A stretch of DNA of 64,000 nt from Streptomyces graminofaciens (GTDB taxonomy: Bacteria; Actinomycetota; Actinomycetes; Streptomycetales; Streptomycetaceae): NCBI RefSeq assembly GCF_030294945.1, contig NZ_AP018448.1:310001-374000 (forward strand), given 5' to 3'. The translations under genes were made by a program, and so were the position numbers. The notes beneath the pieces were generated by a model. That model was given only the letters and a program-made list of their open reading frames with translations. It searched no databases and was not told where the DNA came from. Shown here piece by piece: positions 12,127 through 20,822 of the stretch. The first letter of the stretch is position 1, and each line of letters begins with the position of its first letter.

Positions 12127-13371
12127 TCAGAGCAGTTGCTTGAGGGGGACCGACAGGTCGCGGAGCGCTTCGGGGGCGACCCTGGCCCGTGCCGCGACCA
12201 GCTTTCTGGCGGCGGTGAAGTCCCGGGGGCTGCAGACCACGTCCGCGGCGCGGACCAGGCCGTCCTTGAGGTAGAAGGCCGCGAACGACCGCCCGGTCTC
12301 GGTGGTGCCACGGATCACGACCTCGTCATAGCCGGTGGACAGCCCTGTGGTCTGGAGCTTCACGTCGTACTGGTCGGACCAGAACCACGGGATGGCGGTG
12401 TACGGCTGAAGGCTCCCGGTCACGGTGGCGGCGGCGACCCGCGCCTGCTCGGAGGCGTTGGGCACCGACTCCAGTCGGCGGCGTCCGCCGTGCTCACCGC
12501 AGGGGTGGCTGGTGCAGTCGCCGATGGCGAGGACGGCGGGGTCCTCGGTACGGCAGTACTCGTCGACGACGATGCCGTTGTCGACGGCGAGCCCGGCCTG
12601 TTCAGCGAGTTCGGTGTCGGGGACCAGGCCGATACCGACGAGGACAAGGTCGGCGTCGATCCGCTCGCCGCTCTTGAGCTCCACGGCGGCCACCGAGCCG
12701 TCGGAGGCGAAGGCGAAGCCGGTCACCGCGGTGTCGACGCGGATGTCCACGCCTTCCTCGGTGTGCACCCGCTGGTAGAAAGCGGAGACCTGCGGCGCGG
12801 TCACCCGGGCCAGGACACGGGGCAGCGCCTCGAGGACCGTCACGTCCAGCCCGACCTGCCGGGCGACCGCGGCCACCTCCAGTCCGACATAACCGCCGCC
12901 GACGACGGCCAGCCGGGCGCCCGGCACGAAACGGTGCCGCATGGCGGCCACGTCAGCGAGGGTCCGGAGGTAGTGGACGTTGGGTGCGGCGTCCAGTCCC
13001 GGGGCAGGCAGTCTGCGCGCCCGACCGCCGGTGGCGAGCACCAGGTGCGCGTACGACAGCCGCTCACCGTCCGCGAGGACCACGTGGCGGGCGGTCCGGT
13101 CGATCGCGGTCACTCGGGTGCCGGTGCGCAGGTCGATGCCCTGCTGCTCGTACATGGCAGGCGGCCGGATGTACAGGTCCTCGGCCGTGGCCTTGCCGGA
13201 CAGGTACGCCTTGGACAGTGGCGGGCGGGCGTAGGGGTAACCGGGCTCCGCGCCGACGAGCGTCACGGGCCCTTGGTGGCCGGCCATGCGCAGGGCGGCG
13301 ACGAAGTCCGCGCCGGCCTGACCGCCGCCGACCACGACGATACGGTCGGTCGCAGTGGGTTCGATGTGCAT
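12127..13371 (-). CDS. FAD-dependent ferredoxin reductase (putidaredoxin-reductase type)
   Basis: 414 aa. FAD-binding GxGxxG at the N-terminus (RIVVVGGGQAGADFVAALR, about residues 10-28), PYARPPLSKAYL typical of rubredoxin/putidaredoxin reductases, NAD-binding motif ARLAVVGGGYVGLEVAAVA (about 145-163), and the second FAD motif AIGDCTSHP (about 275). C-terminal interface domain WFWSDQYDVKLQTTGL. It passes electrons from NAD(P)H to the [2Fe-2S] ferredoxin encoded just upstream, which in turn feeds the P450 of the operon. Start at ATG 13371; the longer open frame overlaps the ferredoxin gene and is not needed. Confidence 0.93.
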   Translation of the reverse strand: MHIEPTATDRIVVVGGGQAGADFVAALRMAGHQGPVTLVGAEPGYPYARPPLSKAYLSGKATAEDLYIRPPAMYEQQGIDLRTGTRVTAIDRTARHVVLADGERLSYAHLVLATGGRARRLPAPGLDAAPNVHYLRTLADVAAMRHRFVPGARLAVVGGGYVGLEVAAVARQVGLDVTVLEALPRVLARVTAPQVSAFYQRVHTEEGVDIRVDTAVTGFAFASDGSVAAVELKSGERIDADLVLVGIGLVPDTELAEQAGLAVDNGIVVDEYCRTEDPAVLAIGDCTSHPCGEHGGRRRLESVPNASEQARVAAATVTGSLQPYTAIPWFWSDQYDVKLQTTGLSTGYDEVVIRGTTETGRSFAAFYLKDGLVRAADVVCSPRDFTAARKLVAARARVAPEALRDLSVPLKQLL

Positions 13372-13388
13372 GGTGTCTCCCGCCCGTC

Positions 13389-13712
13389 CTACTTCTGGGT
13401 CTTCGGGATGTGCACGACGATGCCGTCCAGCGAGGCGTCCAGCGTGATCTGGCAACACAGCCGACTGGCGTCGGTCGGTTCCTCGGAGGTCGCCTCCAGC
13501 ATCTCCTCCTCGTCCTCCGACCGCGCGGGCAGCGCCCCGAGCCACTGCTCGTCCACGAAGACGTGGCAAGTGGCGCAGGACAGCTCGCCACCGCACTCGG
13601 CGACGATTCCGGGCACCAGATTGGCGGTGGCGGCCTGCATGACAGAGGCTCCGTCGGAGGCGTCGGCCTCCTGCTTGGTCCCGTCCGGACGGACGAATAC
13701 GACACGGGGCAT
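13389..13712 (-). CDS. [2Fe-2S] ferredoxin, adrenodoxin/putidaredoxin type
   Basis: 107 aa from ATG 13712 with an AGGAG ribosome site. Cluster ligands are Cys40, Cys46 and Cys49 (ECGGELSCATCHVFV) plus Cys87 in RLCCQIT; this C-x5-C-x2-C...C spacing is that of vertebrate-type ferredoxins serving bacterial class I P450 systems. An extra Cys86 next to the fourth ligand is unusual but probably harmless. The acidic segment RSEDEEEMLEA is the typical partner-docking helix. It sits 17 bp before the reductase gene and is part of the electron chain to the P450 at 19473-20714. Confidence 0.93.
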   Translation of the reverse strand: MPRVVFVRPDGTKQEADASDGASVMQAATANLVPGIVAECGGELSCATCHVFVDEQWLGALPARSEDEEEMLEATSEEPTDASRLCCQITLDASLDGIVVHIPKTQK

Positions 13713-13758
13713 GGCGGTCTCCTGATCGAGGTGTGCGGGTGCGGGGTGCGGGAGGAGG

Positions 13759-16068
13759 TCAGTGGAGGGACGACGGCCGGTCAACGCCGCCGAGGAGCGC
13801 GTCGAGGGCGTGGTCGTCCAGGTGCTCGGCGTTGTCTCCGAGGGCAGGCGCGGGAGCGGGGTCGGGCGGCGTGTGGCCGTGCAGGATCATGGGGAATCCC
13901 TTCAGCCACTCCGGGACGCGCAGTGCCGCACGGCGCTCGCGGTAACGGGGGTCGCGGGCACGGTCCGCCGCGGTGTTCACGGGTACGGCGGGAACGCCCG
14001 CGCGGCGCAGTTTCGCCACGGCCTTGTCACGGGAGTGCCGGGCCGTCCACTCCGAGATGGTCGAGTCGACGGTGTCCTGGTGGTTCAGCCACCAGTCCTC
14101 CGGCTCATGGCCGGGCAGTGCGGTGATCACCTCGGCCAGCGCCCGCCGGTGTCCGGCGCTGGTGCAGGCGATCGCCAGCCAGCTGTCGGGCTCCGCGGTG
14201 GGGTAGGTGTCGTGGGGGGTGGCGCCGGGGCGGCGGTTGCCGTCCGGTGCGGGCATGCGCCCCGTCCAGACGTACTCGCCGAGCTGATCGGCCAGGGTCC
14301 AGGCGACGGCCTCCCGCTGCGAGACGTCCAGGTGGATGCCGCGCCGGCCGCTGGTGACGGCGTCCGCGACCAGCGCGGCACCGACGAACGACACCACCTG
14401 ATCCGGATAGTTGACGTCGCCGCCCGACCACATGGGCCGCTCCCCCGGGTAACCCGTGACGGCCGCGAGGCCGGAGAGCAGGTCCAGAGTCGAACCGAAG
14501 GAGCCGTACGAGGCCTCGGGTCCGAAGACGCCCTGACTCGACAGGGACAGGTAGACCAGATCGGGGTTGAGCCGGTGGGCGGTGGCGTAGTCGATGCCCA
14601 TGCGGGCGGTGACGCCCACGCGGAAGTTCTCGACCAGAACATCCGCCCTGCGGATGAGCCGGTGAGCGACGGCCCGGCCGTGTTCGGTTTTCAGGTCGAG
14701 GCTCAGACCGCGCTTGCCGGCGTTGTTGGAGGCGAACATCGGGGAGGCCGGTGCCTGTGCCCCGGCCGCCTTGTCGGCGCTGCCCGGCATCACCCACGCC
14801 CGGAACGGGTCCGGGCGGCCCTGCGACTCGATCTTGATCACGGTCGCGCCGTAGTCGGCGAGCAGGCGGCTCGTGGCCGCCCCGGCTGTGATGGTGCCGA
14901 AGTCGAGAACCACCAGACCGTCCAGAGGTGCCGCGTCCCTGTGCTGCCCGGCCGCGCTCGCGCGCGGCGTGCGGGCCGCCGCCGGCCGTGGCCCGGCCGT
15001 GAAACTGCCATCGTCGTCGCCCGACCGGGGTGCCGCTACCGTGGATGACGGCGCTCCAGGCACGGTCCACGGAGGGCCGACCACGGGGGTGTCCCTGCGG
15101 CGCATACCGGGCGGAAGGACGAAGCCCCGGGTGCGTAGCTGTTCGTCGGTCATCAGCCTCTCTGCGTCGGCAGCATGGCCGAAGGGCAGTCCGAGGCGCT
15201 GCGCCTCGGTGTACAACTCCACGGCCTCACGGCTTGCCGCCGCCTCCGCGATCACGGCCCACCACTCCTCCGAGCGCCGGGCACGCTGCTCGACGTCGTC
15301 GAGGCCGGGCGCACTCAGGCGCGGGTCGCCGAACAGCTCGACAACAGCAGGCCACTGGTGTGCGGAGAAGATCACTCCGACCCAGCCGTCCTTGGCCCGC
15401 ACCACACGCCAACCTCCCTGCGAGGAGCCCGCACGCTTCGGGACCCCACCGCCGAGGTCGTGAAGGACGTCGCTCTTCCAGTCCATATAGGCGGCGACGT
15501 CGCTCAGGGCGACCTCGACCACGTCGCCGCACCCGGTGCGGTCGCGGTTGCGGAGGGCGAGCATGGCGCCGTACAGGCCGACGAAGGCAGCCGAGTGCGC
15601 ACTCTGTTCACCGCCCAGGCTCAGCGGGCGACGGTCCGGCTCACCGACCATGGTGGCCAGTCCGCCGTACGCCTCCGCCAGGAGACTGTCGCCGACACTC
15701 TCGGCGTACTCTCCGGTCAGCCCGAATGCGGTGAGCGAGACCATGACCAGACGGGGGAAGCGTTGCCGGAGCTCTTCGAGGTCCAGGCCTTCGGCGGCGG
15801 CCGCGGCCGGCGTGAGATCGGTGATCAGGACGTCGGCCGTGGCGAGCGGGCTCGTCTCGTCGGCGGCCAGTTGCTCGGGGTGGAGGACGGCGCTGCGCTT
15901 GCCGGCGCCCAGGGCCGCGAAGGTGAACTCCCTGGCCCGCAGCGGCGTACCGGTGGGCGGTTCGCACAGCAGCACGTCGTGGCCGAGGGCGACGAACAGG
16001 CGTCCGCACGCCGCTCCCGCGACCGACTCGGTGACCTCGACGACCCGGAAGGTGCGCTGCCCGGACAT
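13759..16068 (-). CDS. Double-domain CaiB/BaiF (family III) CoA-transferase
   Basis: 769 aa, about twice the usual CaiB length: two CaiB lobes in tandem with a linker around residues 350-385 rich in Ala, Pro, Arg and Asp. First lobe: FRVVEVTESVAGAACGRLF, MVSLTAFGLTGEY and GCGDVVEVALSDVAAYMDW, where the catalytic Asp position appears to be Glu. Second lobe: GLVVLDFGTITAGAATSRLL, DLKTEHGRAVAHRLIRRADV, VENFRVGVTARMGIDY and GIHLDVSQREAVAW with the Asp present. Family III enzymes are normally interlocked dimers, so a fused pair would give an asymmetric pseudo-dimer. The likely role is activating the acid made by the dehydrogenases. Its start shares one base with the upstream hydratase stop. Confidence 0.9.
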   Translation of the reverse strand: MSGQRTFRVVEVTESVAGAACGRLFVALGHDVLLCEPPTGTPLRAREFTFAALGAGKRSAVLHPEQLAADETSPLATADVLITDLTPAAAAAEGLDLEELRQRFPRLVMVSLTAFGLTGEYAESVGDSLLAEAYGGLATMVGEPDRRPLSLGGEQSAHSAAFVGLYGAMLALRNRDRTGCGDVVEVALSDVAAYMDWKSDVLHDLGGGVPKRAGSSQGGWRVVRAKDGWVGVIFSAHQWPAVVELFGDPRLSAPGLDDVEQRARRSEEWWAVIAEAAASREAVELYTEAQRLGLPFGHAADAERLMTDEQLRTRGFVLPPGMRRRDTPVVGPPWTVPGAPSSTVAAPRSGDDDGSFTAGPRPAAARTPRASAAGQHRDAAPLDGLVVLDFGTITAGAATSRLLADYGATVIKIESQGRPDPFRAWVMPGSADKAAGAQAPASPMFASNNAGKRGLSLDLKTEHGRAVAHRLIRRADVLVENFRVGVTARMGIDYATAHRLNPDLVYLSLSSQGVFGPEASYGSFGSTLDLLSGLAAVTGYPGERPMWSGGDVNYPDQVVSFVGAALVADAVTSGRRGIHLDVSQREAVAWTLADQLGEYVWTGRMPAPDGNRRPGATPHDTYPTAEPDSWLAIACTSAGHRRALAEVITALPGHEPEDWWLNHQDTVDSTISEWTARHSRDKAVAKLRRAGVPAVPVNTAADRARDPRYRERRAALRVPEWLKGFPMILHGHTPPDPAPAPALGDNAEHLDDHALDALLGGVDRPSSLH

Positions 16069-16874
16069 CAGCCCTGCCCCGGGTTTCGCTCGCCCGACCG
16101 GAACCGGTCGAGGCCCTCGGCCAGAGCGGTGCTGCGGCCGCGGAGTTCATCGGCGATCTCATGGCCGTAGGCGATGGCCTCGGTCCACTCGGAGATCTCG
16201 CCGGGGATCTTCCACAGTGCCTTCTTCGACCACTCCAGCGCGGTCGCGTCGAAGGAGGCGACGCGTTCGGCGAGGGCGGTGGCCGCAGCGTCGAGGTTCT
16301 CCAGAGGAACAGCGCGGTTGACCAGCCCCCACTCGGCCGCGGTGGTGCCGTCGATGCGCTCGGCGGTGAGGACCAGCCAGGCCGCGTGCTTGGGCTTGAG
16401 CCGCAGTTGGGCGGCCGGACCCGCAAGAGTCGGGTAAAGGCCGAAGCCGATCTCCGGCATGCCTATCTGGGCCTCGTCGGCCGCTACGGCCAGGTCGGCG
16501 ACGTTGATCAGGGTGGAACCGCCGCCGAGGGCGGCGCCGTTGACGGCGGCGATGACGATGGCGGGGTGGTTGCGGATCTCCTCCTGTACGGCCGCCCACT
16601 CGCTGCGCCGGTCGAGTTCCGCGTCCCCGGTGCTGACGTCGCCCTCCTTGAGATCGACGCCGGCGCAGAAGGCGGGGCCGTTGCCGGTCAGGATGATCAC
16701 CTTGGAGCGGCCCCGGCACTCGTCGAGGGCGCGCACGACGCCGACGCGGGCCGCCCGGTTCATGGCGTTGCGCTTGTGGGGGCGGTTGAAAGTGATGCGG
16801 GAGATGCCGTTGTCCACGTGCTCGACGAGGACGACCTGGTCAGTCTCGGCCGGGGAGGTTGTGGTGGCGCTCAT
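16068..16874 (-). CDS. Enoyl-CoA hydratase/isomerase (crotonase family)
   Basis: 268 aa from ATG 16874. Crotonase fold: ISRITFNRPHKRNAMNRAAR, oxyanion hole GPAFCAGVDLKEGD (about residues 72-85), the second oxyanion and catalytic region NGAALGGGSTLINVADLAVA, and PEIGFGLYPTLAGPAAQL with the Glu position retained. It is expected to add water across an alpha,beta-unsaturated acyl-CoA. The operon has no acyl-CoA dehydrogenase, implying that the substrate already carries the double bond. It overlaps both neighbours (DUF35 stop, CaiB start). A longer in-frame extension lies inside the DUF35 gene and was rejected. Confidence 0.92.
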   Translation of the reverse strand: MSATTTSPAETDQVVLVEHVDNGISRITFNRPHKRNAMNRAARVGVVRALDECRGRSKVIILTGNGPAFCAGVDLKEGDVSTGDAELDRRSEWAAVQEEIRNHPAIVIAAVNGAALGGGSTLINVADLAVAADEAQIGMPEIGFGLYPTLAGPAAQLRLKPKHAAWLVLTAERIDGTTAAEWGLVNRAVPLENLDAAATALAERVASFDATALEWSKKALWKIPGEISEWTEAIAYGHEIADELRGRSTALAEGLDRFRSGERNPGQG

Positions 16875-17284
16875 CCGGACACCACCTTGAACTTCGGGAT
16901 GGCCCGGTCCTCGGAGATCTTCTCGAAGACGACCTCCAGCGGCATGCCGCACTCCAGATGCTCCGGCGGGTCGACGAGAGTGGTCATCAGGTACGGCCCC
17001 TCCTCCAACTGGACGAAGGCCACCAGGTAGGGGACCTCGTCGGCGAAGGCGGGGAAGTACTTCTGGTGCATGACGATCCAGGACCACAACGTGGCCCTGC
17101 CGCTCGCCGGGCGCCATGCGAAGTCCTCGCCGAGGGTCACCGGGTCTACCGGCGACTCGGGGTAGCGGGGGGTGCCGGAGTCGCCGTACTGGAGTCGGAG
17201 TTCACCGGCGAGGGTGCCCTCCCAGAAGTCGCGGTTGGCGTCCGTGACGGGCGGGAGCATCTCGACGAGTTTCTGATTGTCCAT
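16871..17284 (-). CDS. DUF35 OB-fold acyl-CoA-binding protein, zinc ribbon lost
   Basis: 137 aa. N-terminal helix (PPVTDANRDFWEGTLAGELR), degenerate rubredoxin-like segment, then an OB fold (GRATLWSWIVMHQKYFPAF, PYLVAFVQLEEGPYLMTTL, GMPLEVVFEKI). In family members the ribbon carries four Cys (CxxC...CPxC); here it reads YGDSGTPRYPESPVDP with none of them, so no zinc is expected. DUF35 proteins act as essential partners of thiolase-like enzymes, for example with Ltp2 in steroid side-chain aldol cleavage. The thiolase-like gene is immediately upstream. ATG 17284 with GGGGAG 11 bp before it; a GTG at 17296 overlapping the thiolase stop is an alternative start. Confidence 0.88.
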   Translation of the reverse strand: MDNQKLVEMLPPVTDANRDFWEGTLAGELRLQYGDSGTPRYPESPVDPVTLGEDFAWRPASGRATLWSWIVMHQKYFPAFADEVPYLVAFVQLEEGPYLMTTLVDPPEHLECGMPLEVVFEKISEDRAIPKFKVVSG

Positions 17285-17292
17285 GGGTGTGC

Positions 17293-18429
17293 TCACTCCC
17301 CGACCAGGATGTGCGATGTGGTGATGGGTGAGGCGCAGATGTACTGGGCGACGTTGCAGTCCGTCACCTGTCGGGGGCCGGCCTCGCCGCGGATCTGGCG
17401 CACGGCCTCGACGTGGTGTCCCCAGCCCTGCATGTAGCTCTCGCCGGTGTGTCCGCCTGCGGTGTTCACCGGCATCTCGCCGTCGCGCGCGATGCGGTCG
17501 CCGGTCACCCACTTCCATGCCTCGCCACGCGGCGCGTGGTCGAAGCCCTCCAGGCTGAACAGGACGGTGGGGGTGAAGTTGTCGTAGATCTGCAGGCAGT
17601 CCATGTCCTGCGGGCCGTAGCCCGAGGCGGTGTACACGCGCCGAGCCACGTCCTGGGAGGCGGAGTGGAAGAAGTCCGTGCTGGTGTAGTAGTTGCTGAC
17701 GCTGGCACGTGCGGCGGTGGCCGCCACTCGTACCGGCCGCTTGGCCAGGTCGCGGGCCTTCTCCAGGGTGGTGAGGATCAGCGCGACGCCGCCGTCGTTG
17801 ATGATGCAGTAGTCGTACAGGCGCAATGGGTCGGCGATGTAGCGGGCGCCGAGGTACTGCTCCTCGGTGATCTCCTCGCGCATCACGGCCACGGGGTTCA
17901 GGGCGGCGTTGCGGCGGTTGTTGATCGCGATCGGCGCGAGGGCGCCGTCGGGCACCCCGTAGTCGTGCGCGTAGCGGCGGTACATCATGCCGACGTACGC
18001 GCCTGGCGACGTCATGCCGTACATCGCGTCGTAGCGCGTGGTGGGGCTGTCGGTGTAGGCGCCGCCGTAGGTCATCTTCACCGAACGGCCGTTGTTGCCG
18101 TAGACGCAGGCCACGACATCGGCCTGTCCGGTCTCGATCAGGGAGACGGCGTGCTGGACGGCGACGCCGCTCATGCGGCCCGATCCCTCGAGGGCGTTGA
18201 TGACACGGGGGCTGGGGATGCCGAGCACATGTGCGCCGTGCTCGTAGTGGATGCGGGCGGTGAGGAGGCCGTCGACCTCGTCCTTGCGCAGGCCGGCGTC
18301 GTCGAGCGCGAGGCGCAGGGCCTGCGCGCCGAGGGCGTAGGCGTCGCGGTGCGCGTCCTTGTTGGCGTAGAGGGCGCCGAAGTCGGTCTGGCCGACGCCG
18401 ACGATCGCCACTTGCCTTCGTTCAGGCAT
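17293..18429 (-). CDS. Thiolase-like protein, probable Ltp2-type acyl-CoA retro-aldolase
   Basis: 378 aa. Thiolase fold: VAIVGVGQTDFGALY start, INDGGVALILTTLEKARDLA, LQIYDNFTPTVLFSLEG, and the C-terminal GGHTGESYMQGWGHHVEAVR followed by IRGEAGPRQV. At the position of the acylated Cys of true thiolases the sequence is ALEGSGRMSGVAVQHA, with no Cys. Cys-less thiolase homologues of the lipid-transfer-protein group, paired with DUF35 proteins, are known to cleave beta-hydroxyacyl-CoA by retro-aldol reaction. Gene order with DUF35 and a hydratase directly downstream fits that role: hydrate, then split into an aldehyde or ketone and acetyl- or propionyl-CoA. The aldolase assignment is inference. 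Confidence 0.88.
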   Translation of the reverse strand: MPERRQVAIVGVGQTDFGALYANKDAHRDAYALGAQALRLALDDAGLRKDEVDGLLTARIHYEHGAHVLGIPSPRVINALEGSGRMSGVAVQHAVSLIETGQADVVACVYGNNGRSVKMTYGGAYTDSPTTRYDAMYGMTSPGAYVGMMYRRYAHDYGVPDGALAPIAINNRRNAALNPVAVMREEITEEQYLGARYIADPLRLYDYCIINDGGVALILTTLEKARDLAKRPVRVAATAARASVSNYYTSTDFFHSASQDVARRVYTASGYGPQDMDCLQIYDNFTPTVLFSLEGFDHAPRGEAWKWVTGDRIARDGEMPVNTAGGHTGESYMQGWGHHVEAVRQIRGEAGPRQVTDCNVAQYICASPITTSHILVGE

Positions 18430-18615
18430 GGTTCAGTCCTGAGTTCTGGTCATTCCAGGAATGACGGAGTGACGCGATGGGCCGTCATGGCGCGGTTTCC
18501 GCTGCGCGGCCGCCGATCGCGGAAAGGTGAGGGGTGAAACGGAGAATCTGAGGGGGCGGGTGACCCTGGAGCCGACTGCCACGCGTGGGGTGGCGCGGAC
18601 GGTGAAGGGTTCTGC

Positions 18616-19476
18616 TCAGCCCTGGGAGAAGGGGCACTTGGACGCGTCGCCCGTGCCGCTGTGAGCGTGGTCGTCCGGACCGTCCAGGAGGGGAAGCGCC
18701 TGGATGTCGGCCATGAGATCGCGGGCGTGCTCCATGGCGAAGGCACGGCTGTGCGGGTTGGTCGCGATGATCGCCGTGCCCTTCAGCAGGCCGTCGAACG
18801 CCATACCGGCCACCACAGCGGGCTCCTGGGCGAACGGTTCGATAGCGGCGGCCGCATGCGGATCGGCGGCGACGAGTGCGCTGACCCTCTCGGTGCGGAC
18901 CCAGCCGGGGGCGAGGAGGGAGACTCCGACGCCGAAGTCCTTCAGGTCACGGCGTGCCGTGTCGGTGAGGCCGAGCGCGGCGTACTTCGACGCGGTGTAC
19001 GTACTCATGGGCATCACATGAGGCGGAACGCCGAGAGAGTGCTCGGAACCGGTGTTCAGTACGTACGCCGGTCCGCCTCGCGCGGCGGTGTCCTTCAGCA
19101 GCGGGGCGAACGCGTGGACGACGTGGAACATGCCCAGCACGTTGACGTCGAAGAGACGTTTCCCCTCGCCCGGGTCCACGTCCTGGAGTGCACCGGCCAC
19201 ACCGATGCCGGCGTTGTTGCACACCACGTTGACGGTGCCGAACCGCTCGACGGTGGCCTCAGTCAACCTTTTGACCTGCGAGTAGTCCGAGGTGTCGGTC
19301 CGCAGCCAGTCCGCTGTGGCACCGTCGGCCCGCAGGCTCTCCACCGCCGCGCCCGCGTCCTCCACATCGGCGATCATCACTCGGGCGCCGCGTGCTGCGG
19401 CTTCGCGGGCGAGGGCCAGTCCGACACCGGTTGCCCCTCCGGTCACGACGACGACAGCATCCGTCAGAGTGGTCAT
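18616..19476 (-). CDS. SDR-family dehydrogenase of the catabolic operon
   Basis: 286 aa. Classical SDR: cofactor motif VVVTGGATGVGLALAREAA (about residues 9-27), Asp in MIADVEDA pointing to NAD preference, NNAG in VVCNNAGIGVAGAL, Ser in LNTGSEHSLG and the YxxxK catalytic pair in STYTASKYAALGLTD. An unusual polar tail ends in KCPFSQG. The ATG at 19476 overlaps the P450 stop (ATGA) with GGAGG upstream, so it is translated together with the P450 and probably oxidises the alcohol the P450 makes. A 186-bp gap separates it from the thiolase gene, the largest gap inside the operon. Confidence 0.92.
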   Translation of the reverse strand: MTTLTDAVVVVTGGATGVGLALAREAAARGARVMIADVEDAGAAVESLRADGATADWLRTDTSDYSQVKRLTEATVERFGTVNVVCNNAGIGVAGALQDVDPGEGKRLFDVNVLGMFHVVHAFAPLLKDTAARGGPAYVLNTGSEHSLGVPPHVMPMSTYTASKYAALGLTDTARRDLKDFGVGVSLLAPGWVRTERVSALVAADPHAAAAIEPFAQEPAVVAGMAFDGLLKGTAIIATNPHSRAFAMEHARDLMADIQALPLLDGPDDHAHSGTGDASKCPFSQG

Positions 19477-20714
19477 GGGCGGGCCTCCTGGCGGCCGGTC
19501 GTGGTGACGGTGACGGGCAGGGACAGGAGCTTGTTGATGAAGGTGCTCCAACCGCGCCTGGGCTCACCGTTCAGGGCGATGGCGATACCGCGGCGGTGCA
19601 TCTCCTCGAAGAGGATCTTGAGTTCGAGCTTGGCGAGGTTCTTGCCGATGCAGTGGTGCGGACCGTTACCGAACGCCATGTGCTCGTTCGAGGTCCGCAG
19701 CGGGTCGAAGCGGTGCGGGTCGGCGAAGACGGCCGGGTCGCGGTTGGCGGCGGTGAAGAACATCTGCACCAGGTCGCCCTTGCGCATCCGCGTGCCGTGG
19801 AAGTCGACGTCACGGGTCACCGTGCGAGCCATGTTCATGGCCGGGGTGACGTAACGCAGAAACTCGTCGACCAGCCCACCCAGGTTGTCGGCGGCGACGG
19901 CCCGGTCGGCGGCATCGGCGATCTGCGGGTCGTCCAGGACCAGTCGCATCGACTGGGCTATGACCGTGTGCGTCGTCTCGAATCCGGCGATGAGGAGCAG
20001 GGTGAGATAGTGCAGGTACTCCGGCTGACTGATCTCACCGCGCTCGGCGCACTGGGCGAGCACGGTGGCGAAGTCGTCCTGGGGGTCTCGCAACTTGTCC
20101 ATGCGCAACTGTTCCAGGTACGCGTGGACGTCCGGGAGCAGCGCCAGTATGGACTCGCCGCCGTTGGGCTGCTCCGCGGCGTCGAAGATCGTGAGGGTCC
20201 AGTCCACGATGCGCTGGCGGTCCCGGTGCGGCACGCCGATCACCCGTGCGATGACGCGGGACGGGACGATGGCCGCTACGTCGCCCACCCAGTTGACCTC
20301 GCCGTGGACGGTGATGTCCTCCAGCACCTCCACGACGATCTCGCGGACCCAGGTGTCGAAGTTGGCGATGACCCGCGGTCCGAAGGAACGGGCGGCGGCC
20401 CGGCGCAGCCGGCTGTGCTCCGGCGGGTCGTTGTACATGATGTTGTGGCTGAACTCGGGATGCGGCGCGGGCAGGGTCGGGAAGAACGGCCCCCACTGGG
20501 AACTGAAGACCTCAGGGTTCCGCTCGATCTCGACGATGTCGGCGTGCCGGGTGACGCACCAGAAGCCGCCGTTGAGCGTGCCCGCCTTGGCCGGCTGCCA
20601 GTACAGCCCCGGCAGTTGCCTGACCGCGTCGAAGGTCTGATGGGGTACGCCGGAGGCGAAGGTCGCCGGGTCCGACAGGTCAGGTATCGCCGGGGCGATG
20701 GTGTCCGTACTCAT
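19473..20714 (-). CDS. Cytochrome P450 monooxygenase
   Basis: 413 aa bacterial class I P450. I-helix LLIAGFETTHT (oxygen-activating Gly/Glu-Thr-Thr, about residue 240), ExxR in VDEFLRYVTP, haem-ligand loop AFGNGPHHCIGKNLAKLELK with Cys about residue 350, and the substrate-side YNDPPEHSRLRRAAARSFGP. The overall style (DPPEHSRLRR, FFTAANRDPAVFADP) is that of P450s hydroxylating methyl groups of branched lipids, sterols or terpenoids (CYP125/CYP124/CYP111-like); I cannot assign a family number. Ferredoxin and its reductase are encoded in the same operon. It should begin the pathway by hydroxylating an unactivated or allylic carbon. ATG 20714 with GGAAG upstream. Confidence 0.93.
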   Translation of the reverse strand: MSTDTIAPAIPDLSDPATFASGVPHQTFDAVRQLPGLYWQPAKAGTLNGGFWCVTRHADIVEIERNPEVFSSQWGPFFPTLPAPHPEFSHNIMYNDPPEHSRLRRAAARSFGPRVIANFDTWVREIVVEVLEDITVHGEVNWVGDVAAIVPSRVIARVIGVPHRDRQRIVDWTLTIFDAAEQPNGGESILALLPDVHAYLEQLRMDKLRDPQDDFATVLAQCAERGEISQPEYLHYLTLLLIAGFETTHTVIAQSMRLVLDDPQIADAADRAVAADNLGGLVDEFLRYVTPAMNMARTVTRDVDFHGTRMRKGDLVQMFFTAANRDPAVFADPHRFDPLRTSNEHMAFGNGPHHCIGKNLAKLELKILFEEMHRRGIAIALNGEPRRGWSTFINKLLSLPVTVTTTGRQEARP

Positions 20715-20822
20715 TTCCGCACTTCCTTGTGCTCTTGGTGTTCTTGCCGACTTCCTCGGCTTCTTCGGTGTCTTCGGGTTTCTGGTCCATGAGCCGCTCA
20801 GGGGCAGCCGTCCTCGAATCCG

